Positions 40,846 to 52,049 of a stretch of 64,000 nucleotides of DNA are shown one piece after another (the first letter of the stretch is position 1; each line of letters begins with the position of its first letter). The stretch comes from Bolinopsis microptera. Taxonomy: Eukaryota > Ctenophora > Tentaculata > Lobata > Bolinopsidae. The stretch lies in assembly GCF_026151205.1 (NCBI RefSeq), contig NC_087077.1, positions 3,844,001 to 3,908,000 of the forward strand. Direction: 5' to 3'. Position numbers and translations under genes: made by a program. A model generated the notes under the pieces. It saw only the letters and a program-made list of their open reading frames with translations, did not search any database and had not been told where the DNA came from.

Positions 40846-42704
40846 TTTTTCTGCTATCAGGGGGTTCGTATTACAGTAGTTTAAGTAAAAACTCGATATC
40901 GCCTGTTGCAGTTGCAGTGTCTATCCACGTATAGGTATACTAGTTAGTTTACTAAGACCGGTTTACAACAGGAAGCCCACAAGATACCTGTCCACCACAC
41001 ACGGAGCTGAGCCTGAGTGTGGTGTAAACGGATACCCCTGTGTCTTGTTGGTGACCAGTGACAGTATTATTTAAGAGAGATGAACACCAGCCAAATACAA
41101 TGTTAAGCGCGACAAGTAATCACATCCAGCCACCCTCGAAGCGGACAGAACGTCCTTTGGCATTCACCGAAGCAACATAATAGGTAAAAATTGCAGCACG
41201 CGCCTTCCCTCATCCCTGGTAACATAATAGATAATAGACCTATGAGCTGAGAGCGTGTTTACAACGTCTCAACATATTGACAATACTGATATATTTAAAC
41301 CGCATACATACTGGGGCACTATGTTGCAGCCACGCCATCGCCTATGGTAACTATGGTAACTATGGTGACTTTTTTCATTTTCCCCCTCTTTTTAGTGTCG
41401 GCCACATACTTAATGATAATCTTGACAATAACACCGTCTTTGTAATAATCGTATTCTAATGATGAATTTTATAATTGTTGTGCGTGGTCCAACACGTGTT
41501 TTTTTGTGTAAAATCTCACTATTATAGGCAGTGGGCACTACTGCTTATAATAGTGAATCGTTATTCCATAGACGACTCAGAGTCATTGTTTTCAATTTTG
41601 TGCAATGTTTGATAAGTTGATAATACGCGTATATTAATATACGTGCATAGATTAAGTAGGGCATACCCCAGTTGACTGTACCAGTTATTAACCAATTATA
41701 ACTATAAAGATGAAAACCTACTTTTGAAAAATCTAATTATCTACTCTGCTTGTATCGGAACATGACTGTTGAAACACAACTGCTATTATTAAATTACAAC
41801 TGGATCTTAACTTCACCAGCCCAGCCCAATCAACAGTACGCACATAATTGTATCACGCCGGTCGAGGAAGCGGTGTAGCTTCTTTCCAGGTAACATCATG
41901 CTTTGGCTGGCACTTTCACTGCAACTGCACATGTGGGCTCAGTACTTCGAGTCAATTAACATTCTTTTCCCTCCTTCAAAAAAGGCCTGTTTCTTGGAAG
42001 TTGAAGCTGTGCTACAGAGGAACGGGCGCTTCAACTAGGAAACACAGGAAACGCGTATTCTGTGTTTTTATTAGTTTATCAATTTGTCAAAGTTTGCAGT
42101 AATATCGTATCATGCAGTTTTCTGATAGTTAGCAGCTAACTTCTGCAGTTTAACTTTACATTAAGAATAGACAAATTCACAATCTTTACAATCTTAAGCC
42201 ATGTAAATGTATACAGTGGCGTTGGCCGTTGCTCCAAAGCCCGATATACATATTCATTTTTATAAGTCTTTGCCAAACACATGTAACTGAATTCCGGCCC
42301 GCTTTTTAAAGAATTCTGATCGTTTCATGTTCAGATTATGCTGTGATTGTAACGGAGGAACGTGAACAAAGGAAGACAACTGGAGCACTATAGAGGTGGA
42401 ATCACGAGCGAAACCAGTATACTTTCTTGAGAGGTATTTAACGCGATAATTAGTATATAATTAGTATATTATATGTAATTAGTAGTTCAAAGTTCTCAAC
42501 TTATATATTTACATAGCACTTTGCGGTTTTATCAATGCTGAGCTGCACTTGTATGAATCGGTGAGTAATATTCGTTAAATTGTATGTAATTAACATAGTT
42601 GATACCTTAGATGTTTGTGAACGCGTTTATTTAGTTTTGTAAATTGTGTTTCTCCGTGATACTCGATTTTTGCCGCTAAAAAGTTGAATTTGGAAACGAT
42701 TAAC
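40846..42704. other. Intergenic, no gene recognised
   Basis: No convincing exon. A trinucleotide-like stretch TATGGTAAC at 41340-41370 and ordinary A+T-rich DNA. The right end is the probable 5' flank of the candidate gene at 42705. Confidence 0.35.
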
Positions 42705-43350
42705 ATGAGCGTAAGATTAGTAGGTAAATTGGAAGACCTCATCTCCTCGGAGAGAAGTCTTATAACACAACACATGGCTGCCATTAACGCATGCGTCTTC
42801 TGGAATATGGGTAATTTAAATTAACTGCACCCGAACAATTAGGTGATAATTAAATCGTTATTGATATAGTAAAAAGTTACTAACGAGTCCAAATCACCAT
42901 TTTACTTTGCTGTAGTAAATTTGGTCACTCAAATTATCCAAGAGTCACTTAAAACGGCTTTACCTTCGCGTCGGCAAAAAACTTGTTCAAGTTGCATTAA
43001 AACAGTAATCCATTTAAAACAAAAACGCAAACGATATGTGAGAAACTGTCATGACCGGTCATTAGATTGACTCTAAAATTATACCATAAGTTGAATAAAC
43101 TACCTCTATAAATAGTTCGCGTTCTTAATCTGACAGATTGAGTCAAGAGAGATGAACTGTTAGTCGTTACGTAACATCAGACCCCATAGTTAAATTGGGA
43201 GAGCATGTGGTTATACATAGTTTAGAGTGCAGATACGTTGATTCGTTCTTATTAACCGAGAAATTGTTGGTTACATGTTTCTTTGGTAATTATTTGTCAC
43301 TCCATGACCTCAGACTCGATGTGGAGGACATGATTTCGGAGTACCTATAA
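42705..43350 (+). CDS. Candidate two-exon gene for a 91-residue protein of unknown family
   Basis: Exon 42705-42810 starts with an ATG preceded in frame by TGA and ends ATGG/GTAATT. Exon 43181-43350 follows acceptor AACATCAG and ends at TAA. Phases match, restoring an Asp codon. The protein begins MSVRLVGKLEDLISSERSLI and ends LHDLRLDVEDMISEYL; a hydrophobic patch LLTEKLLVTCFFGNYL lies in exon 2. Both exons were read from sequence, each is open throughout, and acidic-helix composition is protein-like. No family is recognised. The donor is not ideal and the acceptor lacks a strong pyrimidine tract, so this remains a prediction. Confidence 0.4.
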
Positions 43351-43469
43351 GAATAACAGTACTAGCGATGAACCCAAAAAACCCTCAAATGTCGCTCTCT
43401 CTCACCCTGTTAGGTGTACTATAGGTATAGAATAAGTAGAACTTGATACGGATCTCATTTTGGAGTAAT

Positions 43470-44095
43470 CTAGTTTCCCTCCACCTCCATTACTCTCGAC
43501 TTGATGAGTTTGGTATTGAGTTTCACATAGGATGTTGGCACGTTAAAGTTACCAGAGTCAAAGGGTTTCTTGTTCTCATTCTGTTCTCATTATCTGATCG
43601 ATTGTCTGAAGCACGCTGATGACAGTAGTCTGGTAGAAATGGGTTACAGTTGAGAGCGTGTTGTGTTGTCAGTCAGGAGGTGAAACCTGTGCTAGCTGCC
43701 TCTTCTAGACAGTCAGGAGGTGAAACCTGTGCTAGCTGCCTCTTCTAGACAGTCAGGAGGTGAAACCTGTGCTAGCTGCCTCTTCTCGACAGTCAGGAGG
43801 TGAAACTTGTGCTAGCTGCCTCTTCTAGACAGTCAGGAGGTGAAATCTGTGCTAGCTGCCTCTTCTAGACATCTCATGATCTAGACATCGTTTGAAGGAG
43901 TCTTGTGACATCATATGATGTCACAAGGCTCCTTCAAAGACCTTGCCACTAGAAATTAGAACACTGACCGAATTCAGATAATGTTGAAGTTGTGCCTTGT
44001 TTTTGAGTCTCATAGACTCGACATTACACGACTGATTTGGCCGAATTTTAAAAAGTAAGGTATTTACAACGGTGGGGGGTATCCGCTCGAATTGC
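43470..44095 (-). CDS. Candidate C-terminal exons of an unidentified minus-strand gene
   Basis: Exon 44095-43942 (after acceptor TTTATTAG) reads QFERIPPTVVNTLLFKIRP ... NKAQLQHYLNSVSVLISSGK. It joins in phase with exon 43580-43470, reading NENKKPFDSGNFNVPTSYVK ... LIKSRVMEVEGN and ending at TAG 43472-43470. The final exon has the look of real coding sequence. The donor (AAG/GTCTTT) and the second acceptor (purine-rich before AACAG) are weak. The intron holds a five-copy 40-bp minisatellite and a perfect-looking palindrome. It converges on the plus-strand candidate ending at 43350. No family recognised. Confidence 0.3.
43671..43870. repeat. 40-bp minisatellite, five copies
   Basis: Unit AGTCAGGAGGTGAAACCTGT + GCTAGCTGCCTCTTCTAGAC. 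Copies are nearly identical (single changes in copies 3-5), so the expansion is recent. Confidence 0.97.
43891..43938. repeat. 24-bp-arm palindrome without loop
   Basis: Centred on CATATG. The arms TTTGAAGGAG...CAT and ATG...CTCCTTCAAA pair except at one position. It adjoins the minisatellite. Confidence 0.9.
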
Positions 44096-44154
44096 CTAAT
44101 AAATACCGTCACGCTAGGTCAAATAATTAGTTATATTCGTGTTAAACTTAGCAC

Positions 44155-44334
44155 ATGGCTAAAATAGAAGCTGTGAAAACTTTGGAGTTAAGTATTGTTG
44201 GGAGGAGTGATCCGAAACCGACAAAGATATACCTTGTGACCACCCATGTGACCACCCATGTGACCAACCATGTGACCAACCATGTGACATATCAAAGTGT
44301 GAGCGGGGCACAAGGTTTTACCATAATAACATGT
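44155..44334 (+). repeat. Short open frame followed by a 12-bp TGTGACCACCCA repeat
   Basis: About five 12-bp units (GTGACCACCCAT / GTGACCAACCAT) span 44237-44290. The frame starting at ATG 44155 (MAKIEAVKTLELSIVGRSDP...) runs into them. The first 27 codons look protein-like and may be a 5' exon, but no downstream partner was found, so I record only the repeat with confidence. Confidence 0.6.
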
Positions 44335-44636
44335 TGATTTGTTGACCAATCGTTTCATAGTTTTCTTAATTCGATTCCTAATTCACAATTGTTGTGTTGT
44401 CATGTACTAACGTATTACTATTCACTATTGTTAATAATATATTTCTGGTTGATTAACCGCCCCGTTAGGCACAAGAAATGTGATCGCGCCCGAGAAAACC
44501 TCGTACAGAAATTGAAAACTAAACTGCACTCAAGTTATTTGTATGACCTTAATAAGTTATTAATACAACCTTTTTGCTGTTTCCTTTATTGTTACTTTAC
44601 ATACATGTTACATGGCGAGATCTCCATCCAAAAGGA

Positions 44637-47600
44637 TTAGTCTGCGTCATCTGCGTCATTACTTTGTATTATACAACTTCGGCGGGTAATATTTCTCCAT
44701 CCTTTTCGATCTGCAGCCAATCTTCTCATACAATCAATCATGAGTCCATTACGATCCAATCTCTGCTCAGCATCTTCAATAAATACATCATTTAAGCTCT
44801 TCCTAGGCCTGCCTCTTGATCGTTTCCCATGCTTGGGTTTCCATTCAAGTAGATAGTTAGGTAACCGATCTTCAGGCATTCTACTGACATGTCCAAACCA
44901 ACGTAGCCGTTTTGTTGCTATTATGTCAGTAAGAGCAGTTATTGAAGCCCTTCTTAAAACATCTTCATTTCTTACTCGATGGAACCACCTCACTCTAAGG
45001 ATTCTGCGTAAGCAGTACTGATGGAAAGACTCTAATCTTCTTGTCTGCACTTGAGTCGTGTTCCATATCTCACTTCCATAGGTCAGAATGGTAAGAACAG
45101 CTGCGATGTAGATTCGCACTTTGTTGTTAATGCTTATGTTCTTATTCTTCCAAATGTTATTGAGTTGGTTAAAAGCTCCGGTTGCTTTTCCAATCCTGAC
45201 ACTTATTTCTTTATCGATCTTGCCATCCGATGTAATTTTGGCACCCAAATAAGTGAATTGAGTGACCTGCTTTGCAGAGTTTCCATCGACAGTAATATCT
45301 ATGGTCCTATTCTCTGGGAGTGGGTGCTGCGACGTATCTTTCCCAATTACCATGATCTCTGTTTTCTTTGCGTTCATCTTTAAACCCCCAAGCCCGCAGT
45401 ATTTCGCAATATTGTCCGTTGTTTCTTGCAGTCCCTCGACAGTGTCATCCATGCCTGCTATAAATCAAGAGGCTTGCATATATTGAACATATTGACACGG
45501 GTGCAGAGTTGAGTCTGTACGGAACCTAGTAGTTTCAGATCCTTGTTTAACTTGCCGTATAGCAAGGTCATCCACTACTTTAGCCCGGCGAGGCACATAA
45601 CTCCCTCTACAACTCCATGACAAATGTTTCATATATACTAGCCGAATTCACAAGATATATCCTTGTGTTTGAGAAGAGCTCGTTAGAACTGCTTCCTTTC
45701 CCTTCAGTATCCCACAGTCTCTCGAGTTTCGTAACTGCCAGAGAACTCTCTTAAACAATTACTAGACTCGGTGATTATAATGTCATCAGCATAGTCCAAA
45801 TCAATGACACATTTTTCCGGTTGTCTGGAACTTTGTCTGTACTGAAGAGTAAAACCACGCGATATATTTTTAAACTTCTCGGCAAGTTCTAATCCCCAGT
45901 TAAGTACAAGGTTGAAAATGGGGGGCCCTTGCACATCACCTTGTCCAGTCCCCGAATCGACATTAAACCATCTTGTCAATTCCCCATTGACACGAACTGC
46001 ACTTTCAGTTGCTCTAAAGAACGCTTTGAAAACATTGATGTATTTTATTGGAAGACCATAATGTTCAAAAGCTTTCCAAATAAAGTCACGATTGATTGAA
46101 TCAAAAGTAGCTTTAAAATCAATAAAGTTTATATACAAAGGGACGTTGAATTCTATACAATTGTGTATTATACAATGAAGGGAGTATAGCTGATCTATAC
46201 AAGAACGGTTTCTCCTGAAACCACACTGATTTTCTCTAAGTAACTTTTCAAGCCCATTACTTAGTCTTTTTAACAACACGATTTGAAATAACTTCGATAC
46301 GGTGGAGCGTAGAGTTATCCCTCTGTTGTTGTTGCAATATGTGAGGTCCCCTTTCTTTGGGATGATGGTGATGATTCCTTTCCTCCAATCACTAGGAATA
46401 TCCTCACTTTTCCATACAGTTTCAAACAAATCTTTTAACCAAGGCAGAAGTCCAGGAGAACCGTACTTTAACTGCTCATTTGAAATTTCATCAATTCCAG
46501 CACTTTTGTAGTTCTTCAACTTCTTGATAGCTTCCTCAATTTCAAACAAGGACGGTGGCTCATCATCATTACTAAGATATTCAAAAGAAAGTACTTTTTC
46601 GTCCTCATCCAATAGAGAGAAATCCACCGCATCTGCTGCTGGCGTTAAGAGTTCTTCAAAATATTCGGCCCAGCGATGTGACTGAGCGTCGGGATCTGAT
46701 ATAAGTGTCCAATTCTTATCCCGCACTGCCGCAGATCTGTTTACTCTCTTGTTTGTAAGGGATTTTATTTTTTGCCAAACATCTCTTTGTTGACCCTGCT
46801 TGGCAGCCTCTTCCAATTCCTCAGCTACTCTAACAGCCCAGGCATTATCATCTCTTTTACAGTTCTGCCTAACAAGACCGTTAATCTGCGAGTACTTAGC
46901 ACGATTCTCAGCAGTACTAGGTTTCTTTTTAATCTCACCTCGTTCTTTTAGGAGATTCTTAGTATCCTTTGAGAGATGTTCTGTTCTCTTTTTCCGGCCC
47001 CTTTCACCCAGAACTTCAAACGAGATATCAGTTATAATGTCTCTCAATTTCTTCCATTGTTCTTCTAAAGGAGAGTTTTCAAGCTCCTGATCGTTGGTAT
47101 AGTATTTTTCAGCTATTTTGTTACTATATTCCTGGCTCTTAGATCTATCACGCAAGTTCTCTAAAGCAGGCTGTCTTACACGCTTCTTTCTTTTCTGTGG
47201 ACACTTAAGCTTAATAGATACATATCCTCTTACCAGGTAGTGAGTAGTATTTATATCTGCTCCTCTCATGCTCCTGACATCAAGCAAAGAATGGCTCCAA
47301 TACAAATATGGTCAATTTGAGTGACGGTGTTACCATTTGGGGATCTCCATGTTGTCTTGTGGATATCCTTGTGTTCAAAAAGTGTGCCTCCGATCGTCAG
47401 CTGGTGCATAGTACAGAAATCTAGCATCCGTTTTCCGTTATCATTGGATTCTGTGTGATATGAGTGTTTTCCTATAACACCAGGGTGAGCATCAGTGTCC
47501 CTTCCAACACGAGCATTAAAATCTCCTAAAACTATTTTTATATCATGAGCAGGTAGTCCCGATTGAACATCATTCAATTCCTTGTAGAATGAGTCTTTTA

Positions 47601-48276
47601 AACTGATCTCTGCATCCTCAGTTGGAGCATATACCACTGTAACACTAATGTTGATGTGTTTGCTATGTAAACGGGCAGTCATAACCCGTCCTGATACAGG
47701 GGTGTATGATATGAGAGTATTCTTCATCTTTTTGGACAGTACAACACCGACTCCTTCTCTCCGTACCCCATCATTCCTGCCAGAATACACCAAAACAGCC
47801 CCATTTCCCAAAGTCTGAGTTCCCGATCCAGCCATATGTGTTTCAGTTACCCCAAGGAGCTCTAGTCCATAATCATCAAACCCTTTTCCCAATTGATACA
47901 TTTTGCTGGAATTGCTGACAAGAGAAGTAACATTCCATGTACTGACACAGAGAGGATTCTTTACTATATTTACAGGATTAGACATACTTGACTGTCTGTT
48001 TACAAATGATAAATCTGATGAAGGAATTCTGTATTTACAGTGTTTACGTCGGCTCTTACGGGAGTTGCAAACAGACATCAAGCTACTAGGGTCCTTTCGG
48101 CTTTGCCTAGTCGCCGTCATCACTCCACCTGCGCCTCCACGTATAATACTATTGAATGACACTGTAGACGTTTCTGTAGCGGTTTGATTTAAGGTGGATG
48201 GTTTGCCGGACCTTCGCACCCGATCCAGAGGCAGCACCGACATCGAAATGTAAGCCCTCCGTCCGGACACCAGCAT
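44637..48276 (-). mobile_element. RTE-like LINE (AP-endonuclease + reverse transcriptase), inactivated
   Basis: Read on the minus strand. The endonuclease domain (48276 to about 47290) has CVSTWNVTSL, LLGVTETHMAG, VLGDFNARVG and QIDHICIG. A one-base frameshift near 47290 leads into the reverse transcriptase frame (to 45704) with IPSDWRKGIITIIPKKGD, ENQCGFRRNRSCIDQLYSL, INFIDFKATFDSINRDFIWK and the catalytic LDYADDII. About 250-300 bp of unrelated sequence (about 45455-45750) splits the domain just after YADD. The C-terminal part (45452-44637) resumes with KMNAKKTEIM, FTYLGAKITSDG, LRRILRVRWFHRV, LRWFGHVSRM and HGKRSRGRPRKS, typical of RTE-type proteins. It ends DADDAD. The 5' UTR runs back to about 48600. 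It is a dead copy; single-ORF layout and C-terminal text favour RTE, though clade assignment needs phylogeny. Confidence 0.9.
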
Positions 48277-48639
48277 GCTGGTGGTTAGGTTCGATACGTA
48301 AAATTAAAGCATGCAGAGCTTCTGAAGCCCTTAGGGAATCAAAATTGAACCGTAAGTGATCATGTTTGAGACAAGATCACCAAGCATGGCAAATGCTCGA
48401 TTACACAGGGCAACCAAGACTTGGACAATATGGTGAACCGTAGGTGACACACAGATGACCCTGCCACAACACAGCATCACCAAGCATCACCCAGCAAATG
48501 CATCCTCTCGCCGCCACAGCAACCGACCCCCCAGTGATATAGCACTGACAGGCAATTAACGGTTTTATGGTGTTACCACTCCCAGGTGATCTGTGCTAAC
48601 AGACTCGGACCAGATGCAATGGGTAGCAAAATTAGTTTA
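48277..48639 (-). other. LINE 5' leader region
   Basis: Upstream of the endonuclease frame, with CATCACC-rich direct repeats (48420-48500) but no gene. It probably belongs to the LINE 5' UTR and abuts the tRNA-like segment. Confidence 0.5.
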
Positions 48640-48723
48640 ATCTTCACGGGGCATCGAACATGCGACCGCTGCTTCGCTTAGAAACCAGCGCTCTAGCCTT
48701 CACGCCACTCGGGTGATAAAGAT
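48640..48723 (-). tRNA. tRNA-like sequence (class II, degenerate)
   Basis: The ends ATCTTTA and TGAAGAT pair as a 7-bp acceptor stem (with one G-T pair). A D-arm-like CCCGAGTGGCGTGAAGGC resembles Ser/Leu tRNAs, and a B-box-like GTTCGATGC is present. The T stem does not pair properly and the anticodon arm is ambiguous. It is a pseudo-tRNA or the head of a SINE. Confidence 0.4.
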
Positions 48724-48724
48724 G

Positions 48725-48796
48725 TGCGATGACCGGGAATTGAACCCGGATCCACTGCTTGGAAGGCAACGATGCTGACCATTACACCACCATCGC
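48725..48796 (-). tRNA. trnG-UCC: tRNA-Gly (anticodon TCC)
   Basis: The 71-nt sequence plus discriminator A folds as a cloverleaf: acceptor GCGATGG / TCATCGC, anticodon arm GTTGC-CTTCCAA-GCAGT, T arm CCGGG-TTCAATT-CCCGG. A box TGGTGTAATGG and B box GGTTCAATTCC are intact. It closely resembles animal tRNA-Gly(UCC). No TTTT terminator follows directly; a pseudo-tRNA hangs on behind within 2 bases, so a tRNA-derived SINE head is the alternative. Confidence 0.8.
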
Positions 48797-49405
48797 TCTA
48801 ATAATAGGTTACTTTGGAGTTGCCTATTAAGATAAACCCTTTTAAAAATTCTTGTTAGTGAAATACTTTACGAATATAAATCCCTATAAAGTAATTGAAT
48901 TTGATATTTGCTCTTAATGTAAGATCATTCTTGCGTGAGCAAAGATTTGTGACAAGACGAATGATTAACGAGCCAAACTTTAATTTCATTCAATGTTGAA
49001 ATAGTTAACATATTTGCCATGGCATATATTTTAATATCTCGGAGACCTGAGACCTGAGACCTAGACTGATAACTCATGAACTGATCGTTAATATTCTGCA
49101 GAATCGCAGATGATAAAGTTGTCTAAAAGTGCAATGGCAAGATTTTACAAACATTTTATAAAATTGACTGTTGAACTGTTTTGCAAAATAGAGTATACAA
49201 TCTAAGTAAACTATAGGTAAAAATATAATATTAATCATAAGCTAAAATGTACTAATCTTTGTATTCTAAATGGGGAAAAAGAAGAAACATTGTCAGTCAG
49301 TCGAGAAAATTGTCAGTCAGGCTATATGGCAGCTTTGTAGATGTTGTGACTATGCTAGTAGTGGTCCCAGGCTTGCGACTGGAATTGCGGTGTTAAATCG
49401 ATTTA

Positions 49406-49534
49406 ATGGTACCAACGATCCACCTCCCACTTGTTGTTTGGTACTTAGCATTAATAGTGTTAGCTGTAGCCATTTATAGCAAGAATCTTAAAACTAAAGG
49501 GGATGACAAGGAAAAGAGGAAGGAAAAAGAATAA
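49406..49534 (+). CDS. Candidate 42-residue single-helix membrane micropeptide
   Basis: ATG to TAA, 42 residues. A short start (MVPTIHLP) is followed by a membrane helix (LVVWYLALIVLAVAIY) and a strongly basic, Lys-rich tail (KNLKTKGDDKEKRKEKE). A TAA lies in frame just upstream of the ATG. The shape recalls tiny ER or mitochondrial subunits such as OST4, but sequence similarity is too thin to name it. Positively charged residues after the helix suggest the tail faces the cytosol. Confidence 0.35.
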   Translation: MVPTIHLPLVVWYLALIVLAVAIYSKNLKTKGDDKEKRKEKE

Positions 49535-49766
49535 CGGGACAAACAATTAATTAAAGTATTTATAGGAGCATTAGATATTGTAATTACAAGCTTCAATAAT
49601 AAATCACTGACTAAAACTTCTAATTAAAATGACACTTGGTACGCTCGCCCATTTTCACTGGTCAGTCTGAACTTCGGTTTAGCACGTTGTACACTTATTC
49701 ACCTAAGTTTCAGAATTTGTTCAGTTTAGCAGAGTTAGTACCCGTGTTTCAATAAATCAAAAGATA

Positions 49767-50216
49767 TCAGGGGAGTTCTTTAATAATGTTACGGTCATCT
49801 AGAATACCGAACTTCCTGAAAACGTTATCATATTTCCTCAGACAACGTTTAATGCCTTTAATCAGTCTATCACGGCTATATCCTCTATCAATTAGAATTT
49901 TGAATATTTTGTGAAGATGGGAGGTAAAGATATCCAATCTAGTGCAAACATTACCATATCTAAGAACTTGACTTGAAAAAACGTTGTAGCCAACCTCGGT
50001 TGGGATGTTACTGTGAGGAAATGTAAGGGATACAACATGAAAATTAAAATCATCAGTTTTGTTATACACTGATATTTCTAGTCCTTCTGTGGAAATATTA
50101 ATATTTAAATCAAGGTAGTTAATGATTTTATTATTGGAACCAGCTCGCTCCATCTCCAATGAATTAGGATAAATATCTTTAATCAATTTATGAAAGTAAA
50201 CGGATAATAGGGACAC
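49767..50216 (-). pseudogene. Reverse-transcriptase C-terminal fragment (PLE/DIRS-like retroelement)
   Basis: About 149 residues contain INYLDLNINIS, LEISVYNKTDDFNFHV, FPHSNIPTEVGYNVFSSQVL, RYGNVCTRLDIF and ILIDRGYSRDRLIKGI. This pattern follows the catalytic core in a class of invertebrate reverse transcriptases (YLDL..Y.K.DDF.F.....SNIP....Y...SQ..RY...C). I believe it belongs to Penelope-like or related retroelements, but that is from memory of the pattern. The catalytic YxDD part is missing. Directly upstream lies a ~300-bp tandem duplication that may be the element's own repeat. Confidence 0.55.
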
Positions 50217-50244
50217 CTCTCACGTCTTATTAGATGCAAATTAT

Positions 50245-50877
50245 GGGCTAATGATAACTTTCACTGTTATCTGTAGCCTTAACCCAATGAAACATTATCG
50301 GTATTTTTATTCTTTTGTTTTTACATAGTTGAACTCATTAGGTTATTTGGTAAAACCAGTGTTTGTATCTGCATCTATTTTCAAGTAAATTCTCTAGTTT
50401 TGCGGAATTTCAGATAACGAACCATTAGCAATAGCTTCAGTGCAGATTGTACAGAAGGCTTCCATTTCTAATTAATATTATTGATATGCAGCGCCGAATT
50501 GCAAACTTTCATAATAGGACGAACCAGTACCGGGACTTTTAAGAAAAATTGCGGGCTAATGATAACTTTCACTGTTCAAGATTATCTGTAGCCTTAACTC
50601 AATGAAAAATTATCGGTATTTTTATTCTTTTATTTTTACATAATTGAACTCATTAGGTTATTTGGTAAAACTGCAACCAGTGTTTGTATCTGCATCTATT
50701 TTCAAGTAAATTCTCTAGTTTTGCGGAATTTCAGATAACGAACCATTAGCAATAGCTTCACTTTCAGTGCAGATTGTACAGAAGGCTTCCATTTCTAATT
50801 AATATTATTGATATGCAGCGCCGAATTGCAAACTTTCATAATAGGACGAACCAGTACCGGGACGTTTAAGAAAAATT
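50245..50877. repeat. Tandem duplication, two copies of about 310 bp
   Basis: 50245-50550 and 50553-50877 are the same sequence (starting GGGCTAATGATAACTTTCAC) with a few indels. On the minus strand each copy has a short frame MEAFCTICTE...LSEIPQN with a CxxC motif; the copies differ there by 6 bases, preserving frame. Could be the long terminal-type repeats of the adjoining retroelement. Confidence 0.85.
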
Positions 50878-51156
50878 TATAAGTAATTATCAAGAATTCG
50901 CTATTTAACGTTTTATTGACAGTCGTTAAATGAGGCATGCTTTTGAGAGGTCTTTATATTTATCAATTATTGAGAATCTTCTGCCAGACGCGTCTCACAC
51001 TCATATGCAATATGCATAGAAAGTAAACTATTCATTATTTAATTATGTGTTGGTTTTTTAATTACGTGTTCCGGCTGCAATGTTAGTTAACTCCACATGC
51101 GGACAATAGTAATACCCACAATTGTTGCCGGCTTCTACAATCATGAACGATATAAT

Positions 51157-51298
51157 ATCTCTGATATTTCTCTGATATTTCTCTGATATTTCTCTGATAT
51201 TTCTCTGATATTTCTCTGATATTTCTCTGATATTTCTCTGATATTTCTCTGATATGTCCCTGATATTTCTCTGATATTTCTCTGATACTTTTCTGATC
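51157..51298. repeat. 11-bp minisatellite (TCTGATATTTC), about 13 copies
   Basis: On the minus strand it lies in a 107-codon open frame with the heptad-like EKYQRNIREIS repeat. Because 11 bp times 3 makes 11 codons, the frame is probably accidental. Confidence 0.95.
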
Positions 51299-52049
51299 AT
51301 ATTAAAATGTAATTTCTTCAAGCTTCCTCCCGAGCTTCTTTGTGCTGACCTGCTCAACATTTTTACTAGTTCACTCTTCATTATTTTATCATGAACGGCT
51401 TTTTGAGGAGTCTACAATTACTGTTCTAAAATTTCAAAATTTTTAGCAAACTTGGGCAGCTGTCTGAGTAAAACATATTGTATTTGTATTTATTTGGGGG
51501 CTAAAGTAACATTCTTTCAGTCATATCCCATTTCATCCTCTGCATTTTTCTGATTTCAGTTATTTAGTAGTAAACCCGCGATGGGGTGGCATGTGCCTCA
51601 ATAAAAATATTACAAACATTTATTATTATATCAATTTATCATTAAATAATTCAACAATATCAATAACTTATGGTTGATCCTTCACACTTAAAATATATGA
51701 AATAAATTGAATCTACACTAAAGAATAAATAATTTATATTATATAAATCAACTATATTATCTCCCCACTAAACTCTTGTCATGTTTATTAGATTAAAAAA
51801 ATCGTAATAACAATGTTCTCATAGTCATTTTATCAAAGCGGTAGAAATCCAAGTATTTTTAATACGCACGGTGCGCAAGGAATTTCGTTTTAAAATGGGT
51901 AGGCAAGATAAGCCTAAGTGTGGCAGTGAAAGTTGAAAAATAAATTTCAGTGAATGACTGTTAAATGTATTATCGCAGTTCATTTATTTATTTGACTGCA
52001 CTAACGTTTAGGATTCTTACAGCTGTTATATTTTCTAATATTCTGTTTA
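51299..52049. other. Intergenic / LINE 3' region
   Basis: A+T-rich; the right part is likely 3' UTR of the LINE on the minus strand. No gene was recognised. Confidence 0.4.

Noticed and set aside
51058-51381. 107-residue minus-strand frame with EKYQRNI repeats
   Set aside because: Eleven-bp DNA repeat gives an accidental 11-residue period; flanks show no homology or splice sites.
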